Below, piece by piece: positions 1 through 5,415 of a stretch of 5,794 bases of DNA (the stretch's first letter is position 1; every line of letters begins with the position of its first letter). Source of the stretch: Rickettsiales bacterium (GTDB lineage Bacteria; Pseudomonadota; Alphaproteobacteria; Rs-D84; CACZYB01); NCBI GenBank assembly GCA_031276335.1, contig JAISNH010000114.1, positions 1 to 5,794 on the forward strand, read 5' to 3'. Below the pieces are notes generated by a model, which did not search any database, was not told the DNA's origin, and saw only the letters and a list, made by a program, of their open reading frames with translations. The position numbers and the translations under genes are program-made.

Positions 1-44
1 AGCCTAAATCCAAATGGATTTTTACGGGTTATATTGGCGGGAAT

Positions 45-56
45 AATTCTAGAATT
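45..56. repeat. 12-bp perfect palindrome upstream of the first gene
   Basis: AATTCTAGAATT reads the same on both strands. It is flanked by outer inverted arms TTGGC (34-38) and GCCAA (57-61), so the element spans 34-61, with six extra bases (39-44) on the left side only. It lies 37-64 nt before the ATG at 98, where an operator could sit. TAGAAT (50-55) inside it resembles a -10 box, but I see no well-spaced -35. Repressor site is one reading; chance in an AT-rich leader is the other. Confidence 0.3.
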
Positions 57-97
57 GCCAACCGAGGCCGGACAAAGAATATATAGGGAAATATACC

Positions 98-874
98 ATG
101 AAAAATGTTTCACAGCAAAATATGGATGATGCGGAAGCAAAATACGAACTCTATGGCGCGTTCAAGGAAAATTTGGCCGGATTTAAGCAGAAACCTTCAT
201 ACGAAGCCATGAGCGCCATTGACGTTGCCCGACTCCTGTGCGCTCCGGGTCCCGCGCAGTATCTAGCATTTCATAAATTTTTCGCATTCCTGGCAAAAGG
301 AAGCGACGCCTCTAAGGAAGAAATCGCGGAAATGATGACGGACGATCTGGTCGAGCATGGAATTTTGCCCGAGATAGCGCAGTTCTTTGACCGGCTGGAA
401 GAACAGGACGTGCGCGGCCAGGATATTACGCTCAGCATGGGGTCGCTTTGGGAAAACGAAGGTTTAGATCAACAGATCGGATTGGAACGCAGAAAAGCGC
501 TCGCCAGCCGCCTTGAACGGATGGCGGATTTCGGCGCTCATGTGCGTTTGCGCACTACGGCGCGGGATTTCAGCCAGCTTTCCCAAGCGATTGCGAAAGA
601 ATCGGTTTTCGGCCTTCCGCATAGCTCGTTCATACATTTCGCGAAAGTTTCCGACAAGGTTTTGTTCGTTGAATTTCCACATACCCAAACAACATACTTC
701 CGCCTTTCCGCGGCGTATGATCTCGACAAGATTGAATATGCGCCCGGCGCCGGCAAAGGGGAGCTGTGCGCGTTCTTCGACGGCATGGCCGCCCGCAAGC
801 GCGGCAGGCCTATTCATGAAAGTGCTTTTGTGCGAAACTTCTTTTCCGAGGCGAGAAGCGGCGTGCGGCGTTAG
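98..874 (+). CDS. Hypothetical soluble protein, 258 aa
   Basis: I do not recognise a family. The protein has no signal peptide or membrane segment and is probably cytoplasmic. Residues 1-150 look mostly helical and charged, with an acidic stretch at 72-105 and an Arg/Lys/Glu-rich helix around 128-142. Residues 150-215 look more beta-like (VRLRTTARDF, KVLFVEFPH). The C-terminus is basic (AARKRGRP at 231-238, ending GVRR), so nucleic-acid or phosphate contact is possible but unproven. The ATG at 98 is preceded by AGGGA (85-89) with an 8-nt spacer; the next ATG, at residue 9, has no ribosome binding site. A second unknown gene follows 53 nt downstream on the same strand. G+C is about 47% in positions 121-180, lower than the minus-strand genes. 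The coding call is fairly sure; the function is unknown. Confidence 0.72.
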   Translation: MKNVSQQNMDDAEAKYELYGAFKENLAGFKQKPSYEAMSAIDVARLLCAPGPAQYLAFHKFFAFLAKGSDASKEEIAEMMTDDLVEHGILPEIAQFFDRLEEQDVRGQDITLSMGSLWENEGLDQQIGLERRKALASRLERMADFGAHVRLRTTARDFSQLSQAIAKESVFGLPHSSFIHFAKVSDKVLFVEFPHTQTTYFRLSAAYDLDKIEYAPGAGKGELCAFFDGMAARKRGRPIHESAFVRNFFSEARSGVRR

Positions 875-912
875 CATTATTTTATCCTTCGTTAGAGCGG
901 AGGATTTCAAGC

Positions 913-919
913 AAGGAGG
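913..919 (+). promoter_or_regulatory. Strong ribosome binding site of the 196-aa gene
   Basis: AAGGAGG matches the anti-Shine-Dalgarno sequence over seven bases, 8 nt before the ATG at 928. It is the strongest site among the plus-strand genes and fixes that start. Confidence 0.85.
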
Positions 920-927
920 ATATTATT

Positions 928-1518
928 ATGAACAAGCACGTAGTCGAGAAGGCCAACTCCATCATCCATGAATGGAAGCGTGGGTATGTGGAGATCGCGA
1001 ATAAATTGAATCCCAAGCTCGGCATGTCCACCGATATTTCCGGCAAGAGCTATGCCGATATTATGAAAGAGATGTCGGTTCTGCTTGGGGACCGCTTCAT
1101 GCCGCATATAAGGATTGTGGATATAATCGGGTATCTAAGCATGGATATCGGCGGTTTCGAGCGGGATAACGAGGTTTATTTCGAATACCTTGTCAAATTT
1201 CCCATGGAGACGGTCGCAGACGATCTTATCACCGACGAGCTAGGGTTTTACGGAAATATTACAGATGAAGATCGTTATATAATCTTGCCGGCCGGCACCC
1301 AGCATAATAAAGGCAACGAGCTCGGCATCCGCGCAATAAAGAATGTGCCGGGGATTTACGAGGTGTTTTTCGTCACGCCGGACGCCGACGTGCACGCAAT
1401 CGAGGATGTCCTGTCCGTGCCATCGCTCTCTCTGCGCGGATTTGCAACTAAGGGAGTGCCGTCGCTTCCCCGCGATATGCTAAAATACGCCAAATCCCGT
1501 GGAATTAAATTGAGATAG
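928..1518 (+). CDS. Hypothetical soluble protein, 196 aa
   Basis: I do not recognise a family. It is a soluble, acidic-to-neutral protein without signal peptide or membrane helix. It opens with a helical region (residues 1-55). Alternating hydrophobic segments follow (IRIVDIIGYL at 61-70, VYFEYLVKFP at 83-92, YIILPAGTQH at 117-126, YEVFFVTPDA at 144-153), suggesting a mixed alpha/beta core, then a basic tail ending RGIKLR. Translation should be efficient: AAGGAGG at 913-919 lies 8 nt before the ATG. With only 53 nt after the upstream gene and no clear promoter between them, the two are probably co-transcribed and may act together. G+C is about 48% in positions 1081-1140. The gene ends 39 nt before the convergent MBOAT gene. 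No function is proposed. Confidence 0.8.
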   Translation: MNKHVVEKANSIIHEWKRGYVEIANKLNPKLGMSTDISGKSYADIMKEMSVLLGDRFMPHIRIVDIIGYLSMDIGGFERDNEVYFEYLVKFPMETVADDLITDELGFYGNITDEDRYIILPAGTQHNKGNELGIRAIKNVPGIYEVFFVTPDADVHAIEDVLSVPSLSLRGFATKGVPSLPRDMLKYAKSRGIKLR

Positions 1519-1558
1519 CTGCGGGTTTTCCCAAGTCAGAATCCCGAAAGCTTCAATT
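1508..1558. terminator. Imperfect inverted repeat, candidate bidirectional terminator
   Basis: Three stacked stems can form across the convergent junction: AATTGA (1508-1513) with TCAATT (1553-1558), AGCT (1517-1520) with AGCT (1549-1552), and CGGG (1522-1525) with CCCG (1543-1546). This gives 14 base pairs in all, with a GAT bulge, a small G/AA mismatch and a 17-nt loop. The structure contains the stop codon of the 196-aa gene and reaches the first base of the MBOAT stop codon, so it would end both transcripts. There is no real T-run on either side, so it is not a textbook intrinsic terminator. It may act as a Rho-linked end or as a 3' stabilising hairpin. Confidence 0.4.
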
Positions 1559-2955
1559 CAAAACCTGAAATATATGAACGGGTTGTAGGTCGAGGAGGCG
1601 ACGGAGGCCGAGGCGAGCGCGAACAGCAGCAGGAACCATGCGTCGGCGAGAGCGTGCCGGATCCTGCGCGCGGGATCGACCTCGAGGATTTTCGCAAACA
1701 GCGGAGCGGAGCAGAGGAACGCCGCCGCAGCCGCGATTATCCCCGCGTTGTCGAGGTAGTAGCGGATGCTGTAGGCCTCGCGCCCCGCAGATAATCCGAA
1801 CATAGTTTCGATGTATCCATAGGCATAAGCGATGTCGGGCGCGCGGAAAACAACCCAGCCGAGCATAACGACGAGAAGGACGTATATGTGCTGCAACACC
1901 CGGCGCGGCCACGACTTCGCCGCATCGCGCCAGCCGGTCAGCCGCTCCAGGATTATGAAGAGGCCATGCCAGATTCCCCATATGACGAACGTCCACTCTG
2001 CTCCGTGCCATATGCCGGTGGCAAGGAAGACTACCGCGAGGTTGCGGTAGGTTTTCCACGCCCCCGCGCGGCTGCCGCCCAAGGGGAAGTAGAGGTATTC
2101 CCTGAACCATGCCGAAAGCGATATGTGCCACCGGCGCCAGAATTCGGCAATCGATTTCGAAACGTACGGGTGGTCGAAGTTTTCCAAAAACCGGAACCCG
2201 AATATGCGGCCGAGCCCTATCGCCATGTCGGAGTAGCCGGAGAAATCGTAGAAAAGCTGCATCGAATACGCGAGCGCGCCAAGCCATGCGGAGGACGCCC
2301 CAAACTGGCCTATCTGCTGCGCGAACACCTTGTCCGCGATTTCGCCCATCGCGTTGGCGACTAGCACCTTTTTCGCGAGGCCGGCTATGAACCGCTTCGC
2401 GCCGTACGCGATGTCGCCGAACGAGGAGGCGCGATCCCCGATCTGGTCCGCGACGTCGTGGTATTTCACGATCGGGCCGGCGACGAGCTGCGGGAAAAGC
2501 GAGATGTAGAGCGCGAGCCGCGCGAGGCTTCTTTCCGCCTTCACGCCCCCGCGGTACACGTCGAACACGTACGACATGGCCTGGAACGTGTAGAACGATA
2601 TGCCGATAGGAAGCGCGATTTTCGCGAGCTCCGCCGAGGTTCCGAACAGCGAGTTCGCATTGTCGACGACGAAGTTGAGATACTTGAAATAGAACAGGCA
2701 GGCCAGATCGGCCGCTATCGTCGCGGCGAGCGCCAGCTTCGGGCGCGCCGTCGTTTCAATCGCGATCGCGCCGGCGTAGCTGGCCGCTATCACGAAGGCC
2801 ATTACCGCGGCGTACCCTATGCCGCCCCAGGCGTAGAACAGCATGCTGGCCGCCAGCAGCAGGGTGTTCTTCGCGCGTATCGTCCGCAAGGGAAAATACG
2901 CCAGGAGGACAAGCGGCAGGAACAGGTATATGAACGTCATCGACGAAAACAGCAT
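1558..2955 (-). CDS. MBOAT-family O-acyltransferase, AlgI-like (465 aa)
   Basis: A multi-pass inner-membrane protein expected to move acetyl groups from a cytoplasmic donor to the periplasmic side for O-acetylation of an exported glycan. Family hallmarks appear in order: LPIGISFYTF (115-124) with FDVYRGG (131-137), PQLVAGPI (155-162), the DFSGYSDMAIG block (237-247), FWRRWHISLS (272-281), FREYLYFPLGG (284-294), and GIWHGAEW (314-321), whose His317 corresponds to the catalytic histidine of AlgI/DltB. A second WHG follows at 329-331, and the C-terminus is the AlgI-typical NPFIYFRF. Length is near that of AlgI (about 500 aa) with no gap or frameshift. The ATG follows the SGNH gene stop with no spacer (TGAATG), and GGAGG lies 5 nt before it, so the pair is translationally coupled. 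The acetylated substrate cannot be read from the sequence, and no alginate genes are nearby, so I give no alg symbol. Confidence 0.95.
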   Translation of the reverse strand: MLFSSMTFIYLFLPLVLLAYFPLRTIRAKNTLLLAASMLFYAWGGIGYAAVMAFVIAASYAGAIAIETTARPKLALAATIAADLACLFYFKYLNFVVDNANSLFGTSAELAKIALPIGISFYTFQAMSYVFDVYRGGVKAERSLARLALYISLFPQLVAGPIVKYHDVADQIGDRASSFGDIAYGAKRFIAGLAKKVLVANAMGEIADKVFAQQIGQFGASSAWLGALAYSMQLFYDFSGYSDMAIGLGRIFGFRFLENFDHPYVSKSIAEFWRRWHISLSAWFREYLYFPLGGSRAGAWKTYRNLAVVFLATGIWHGAEWTFVIWGIWHGLFIILERLTGWRDAAKSWPRRVLQHIYVLLVVMLGWVVFRAPDIAYAYGYIETMFGLSAGREAYSIRYYLDNAGIIAAAAAFLCSAPLFAKILEVDPARRIRHALADAWFLLLFALASASVASSTYNPFIYFRF

Positions 2956-4107
2956 TCAATCCTCCGCCCAGAATTTCATTTTCAGAAGGTCGGGCAGGAG
3001 CCGCTCCACCTGCTCCAGAACGACGATGTCGGCGCCGGATTTGACCTCGGCCAGCACGGCGGGGGTCATCCTGTCCCTGTCGTAGCGGTACAAATCCGCA
3101 CGGGCGAACGTCGCGCCGAGGTACGGGACGAGCGCGTTCGAGAACGAGTCGCGGAATACGGCGATGCCGCGCCGCCCCCGTTCGTTCGTGCAGTGCACGT
3201 CGATGTGGCGGCCGCTGCGATCCCCGGTGTTGCAGTCGAAATTTTCCTCGACAACCGGACGGACGTACCCTTCGCCGGCGGTTTTTATTCCGGCGGCGGC
3301 GTTGACGAGGTCGCCGGCCTCCCCCTCGGGGACGGATTCCATGCGCATGCCCCTTGCCCGGACGGGAACGACGTCCGGGAAGTCGCGCGCTATCCGTCCG
3401 ACTATCGCGAGGTATCCGAAATACGCCCCGAGCGCGTTCCAGTGCGTGTCGTCCCTGTAGTACAAGAGGCCGTCCTTCTTATGCTCCATAAGGTCGTCGT
3501 AAAGGTAGAAGGCATCCACGCGCGTGTTCTCGCGGAGGTGGCGTACCAGCTGGTTGGCGCGGGAGGCGGAATCCGGATTGACCTTCGCGATGTAGCCGGG
3601 GAAGAATTCGCCGTAGACCTTGTTCTTGTCCGGCGCGATCACGTAGTAGAAGCGCTTTCCGTTCGCCCGGCACCAATCGTCCATCCGGCTCAGGAATCCG
3701 GCTATGCGCGCGAGCTCCTCCTCCGAGAACAGGTCGAGGTTCTGGTAGTTCCTGACCGAATTGTCGCTGGTCGTGAAAATCCAGCCGCCTCCGTCAATCG
3801 CGAAATTGCCGGAAATTTTCTTGTTGACCTTGAACTTCAAATCGTCGTAGCCCTGGATTACAAATTCGCGGCCGAAGAACCGGTCGCCGAACCATTCGTC
3901 GAACGAGGCTCCGAACGAATCGTTTATCCCGCCGTTTTCGAACAGCGGGGGGAAGGCGGCCAGCGTGCGGTTTTCCCGCGCCGATTTCACGGATTGCGTA
4001 TCGATCCGCAGCATGGGGACGAACAGCGCGGCCGCCAGCACGAGCAGGAAGACGATGTCCGCGAGATTCCTTTTGCCCAATTCGCACCTCTGTATTCTTT
4101 GAAACAT
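2956..4107 (-). CDS. AlgJ/AlgX-like SGNH-fold O-acetyltransferase (383 aa)
   Basis: Probably the periplasmic partner of the MBOAT protein, transferring acetyl to a glycan. One N-terminal membrane anchor (about residues 16-34) is followed by a periplasmic domain. Family marks are ENRTLAAFP (45-53), FDEWFGDRFFGR (69-80), GGGWIF (106-111), APDKNKVYGEFFP (158-170), DDTHWN (219-224) and FRDSFS (318-323). By family comparison the catalytic set is Asp220, His222 and Ser321, like the Asp-His-Ser triad of AlgJ/AlgX. Cys291 and Cys306 lie between the DTH and Ser motifs and could form a disulfide. Start: the ATG at 4107 has no ribosome binding site and sits at the predicted transcription start. TTG at 4080 (residue 10) has AGAGG in front and keeps the whole anchor, so it may be the true start; the ATG is given as the outer limit. 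No carbohydrate-binding module like that of AlgX is visible. The substrate is unknown. Confidence 0.92.
   Translation of the reverse strand: MFQRIQRCELGKRNLADIVFLLVLAAALFVPMLRIDTQSVKSARENRTLAAFPPLFENGGINDSFGASFDEWFGDRFFGREFVIQGYDDLKFKVNKKISGNFAIDGGGWIFTTSDNSVRNYQNLDLFSEEELARIAGFLSRMDDWCRANGKRFYYVIAPDKNKVYGEFFPGYIAKVNPDSASRANQLVRHLRENTRVDAFYLYDDLMEHKKDGLLYYRDDTHWNALGAYFGYLAIVGRIARDFPDVVPVRARGMRMESVPEGEAGDLVNAAAGIKTAGEGYVRPVVEENFDCNTGDRSGRHIDVHCTNERGRRGIAVFRDSFSNALVPYLGATFARADLYRYDRDRMTPAVLAEVKSGADIVVLEQVERLLPDLLKMKFWAED
4078..4091 (-). promoter_or_regulatory. Ribosome binding site and alternative TTG start of the SGNH gene
   Basis: On the minus strand AGAGGTG (4091-4085) precedes TTG (4080-4078), with 6 nt between AGAGG and TTG. 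Starting here the protein begins (M)GKRNLADIVF, a short basic N-terminus directly before the membrane helix. The listed ATG 27 nt upstream has only pyrimidine-rich sequence before it. Confidence 0.5.
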
Positions 4108-4113
4108 GCGGAG

Positions 4114-4142
4114 ATTATAGCAATACGGAACCGGAATTTCAA
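4114..4142 (-). promoter_or_regulatory. Sigma70-type promoter for the O-acetylation gene pair
   Basis: On the minus strand a -35 box TTGAAA (4142-4137) and a perfect -10 box TATAAT (4119-4114) are separated by exactly 17 bases. The -35 box overlaps the gtrA stop codon. Transcription would start near 4107, inside or at the first codons annotated for the SGNH gene. This lets the acetylation pair be expressed apart from the three upstream genes, although read-through from them remains possible because no terminator is seen in the gap. Confidence 0.72.
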
Positions 4143-4594
4143 GCGGTAGGTTTCGATTTCGCCCGCGCGAATGCGAAATGCTTGAACAGCACGTAGGCGA
4201 CGATTGCGGCGGCGAGCTCCGAATATATCCCGGCGACGTACGGATCGATGCGCATTACCCGCGTGAACAGCGCCAGCATGCAGCCGTTCGCGCCGTATCC
4301 GACGCTCCACACCACCAGGCATTTCAGGTATTCCCCGATCCAGTTTCCCCGCGTGCCGAAGACGTATATCTTCTGCGTCGCGAAGTTCGGAACCGAGGAG
4401 GCCAGGAACGCGCACAGGAGTGCGATCTGCGGGTATTCGGCATCCATGCACGACAGGAACAGCGCGTAGAGCAGGTAGGAAAACACGCTGTTCCAGCCGC
4501 CGACGAGCACGAAGCGCGCCTTTTCCGGCATCTTCATCCAGAAGGCATGCAGGCGCCGGTGCAGCGCGGCGATTTTCCCGAACACGGCGCTCAT
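4139..4594 (-). CDS. GtrA-family membrane protein, probable lipid-linked sugar flippase (151 aa)
   Basis: A four-helix inner-membrane protein of the GtrA/DPMS-associated family, proposed to flip undecaprenyl-phosphate sugars to the periplasmic face. Helices lie at about residues 27-49, 55-76, 88-111 and 117-140. Typical marks are RFVLVGGWNSVFSYLL at the start of helix 1, PNFATQKIYVF (69-79) after helix 2, and the matching VLFKHFAFAR (135-144) after helix 4. Length fits the family (about 120-160 aa). The open frame runs upstream to an ATG at 4732, but those extra residues are Arg/Gly-rich shadow of the overlapping deacetylase. The start chosen is the ATG at 4594, which overlaps the deacetylase stop as ATGA and has GAAGG 7 nt before it. 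Its place right after a deacetylase and a GtrB-type transferase supports a shared lipid-linked substrate. Flipping is a family inference. Confidence 0.9.
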   Translation of the reverse strand: MSAVFGKIAALHRRLHAFWMKMPEKARFVLVGGWNSVFSYLLYALFLSCMDAEYPQIALLCAFLASSVPNFATQKIYVFGTRGNWIGEYLKCLVVWSVGYGANGCMLALFTRVMRIDPYVAGIYSELAAAIVAYVLFKHFAFARAKSKPTA

Positions 4595-5415
4595 GGCCGC
4601 GCCTTCAGGCTGTCCAGCACATGCCTGTCCATGGCCATGGCCATTTCGCCGGCGCGGGAGGCGGAAAGGACGTTCCGGTCGCGCACCTCCCCGTCGTCCA
4701 AGTCGGCGCCGGCCATGTTCGGATGTATGCATATTTCGACCGAGCCGTATTTCGCCGGAACGCGCATGGAGCGCACCTTTTCCTTGAAAATCCGTCCGGT
4801 GTAAAGAATGCTGTAGAAGTACGTGCCGCTTTTCGCGCCGCAGAGGAGCCCAAGGAATCTAAGCACGGCGTATTTGACTATGCCGCCATTAAACAGGAAG
4901 GAGAAGTCCCAGCCGCCGCGGAGGCTTTCCCACAGGCTTTCGTTCACCACGCGTATCCGCGGGATATTGTATTTTTCCGCCATGCGCCGGGCAACCCCGA
5001 ACACCGCCGGAATCATGTGCGCGTGGCGGTGGCTGTCCAGGTGCGAAAGCTTCAGCCCGAGGCGTCGGAGAAACGCTATCTGCGCCTCGGCCTCGACTGC
5101 AACCTGCCTGGCGAACTCCGCCGGATGCAGCAGGGATGCGGCGAAGAGGCCGATGAATCCGTGCCGGAACATTCCGTTTCCGTCCGCCAAAAGCGGGATG
5201 TCCCCGGGCGGGGCGAGCGCGCGGCCGGCGACGAGGTTCAGGTGGAGCCCGGTCTTTATCTTCAAGCCGCGAAGGCCTTTTATATCGTCGACATAGGGGG
5301 AGTTGGCGATTATGCTAGCGCTGTTGATTATTCCGCCCGCAAAGCCGCGCCGGACGGCCTTGTCCGTGCCCCGGCTTATCCCGAAGTCGTCAGCGTTCAC
5401 TATTATGCTTTTCAT
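4591..5415 (-). CDS. YdjC/ChbG/HpnK-family carbohydrate deacetylase (274 aa), NaxD-like by context
   Basis: A metal-dependent deacetylase expected to remove an N-acetyl group from an amino sugar. The N-terminus has the family signature IVNADDFGIS (5-14) with Asp9 and Asp10. TGLHLN (55-60) supplies His58, and DSHRHAH (127-133) supplies the metal and active-site histidines. ICIHPN (229-233 region, His231) is the late conserved histidine. Length and full domain match the family. There is no signal peptide, so it acts in the cytoplasm, possibly at the membrane: residues 169-193 are strongly hydrophobic around one Lys and one Arg. The start overlaps the glycosyltransferase end by 26 nt, with GAAGG 8 nt upstream, and its stop overlaps gtrA. 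This neighbourhood suggests a lipid-linked substrate, as for Francisella NaxD acting on undecaprenyl-phosphate-GalNAc. Chito-oligosaccharide (ChbG-type) or hopanoid-sugar (HpnK-type) activity are the alternatives. Confidence 0.92.
   Translation of the reverse strand: MKSIIVNADDFGISRGTDKAVRRGFAGGIINSASIIANSPYVDDIKGLRGLKIKTGLHLNLVAGRALAPPGDIPLLADGNGMFRHGFIGLFAASLLHPAEFARQVAVEAEAQIAFLRRLGLKLSHLDSHRHAHMIPAVFGVARRMAEKYNIPRIRVVNESLWESLRGGWDFSFLFNGGIVKYAVLRFLGLLCGAKSGTYFYSILYTGRIFKEKVRSMRVPAKYGSVEICIHPNMAGADLDDGEVRDRNVLSASRAGEMAMAMDRHVLDSLKARP
4592..4606 (-). promoter_or_regulatory. Ribosome binding site and ATGA overlap that set the gtrA start
   Basis: On the minus strand GAAGG (4606-4602) lies 7 nt before ATG (4594-4592). 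The ATG shares bases with the TGA stop of the deacetylase (4593-4591), forming ATGA, the usual sign of translational coupling. This rules against the longer frame starting at 4732. Confidence 0.8.

Noticed and set aside
1..129. Two plus frames open from the left edge (ending at 86 and 129) that could be the C-terminus of an upstream gene
   Set aside because: Both are short, they compete with each other, and neither translation shows a recognisable motif. The window cannot decide whether a gene ends here.
464..910. Minus-strand open frame of 148 codons antisense to the first gene
   Set aside because: The plus-strand frame has a ribosome binding site, plausible composition and a partner gene; the antisense frame has none of these.
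1523..1532. GGGTTTTCCC as a small intrinsic terminator
   Set aside because: Only three GC pairs and no T-run after it; the larger inverted repeat covering 1508-1558 explains the site better.
2458..4149. Plus-strand open frame of 563 codons antisense to both O-acetylation genes
   Set aside because: It lies opposite two genes with clear family motifs and crosses their junction. Its translation is Arg/Val/Glu/His-rich without any recognisable domain, as expected from the complement of GC-rich codons.
4629..4645. Short CCATGG/GGCCAT tandem repeat
   Set aside because: It encodes the Met-Ala-Met-Ala-Met stretch near the deacetylase C-terminus and is explained by the codons.
4595..4732. N-terminal extension of GtrA from an ATG at 4732
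   Set aside because: The 46 extra residues are Arg/Gly/His-rich, overlap the deacetylase reading frame, and resemble nothing in GtrA proteins. The ATGA overlap start with GAAGG fits better.
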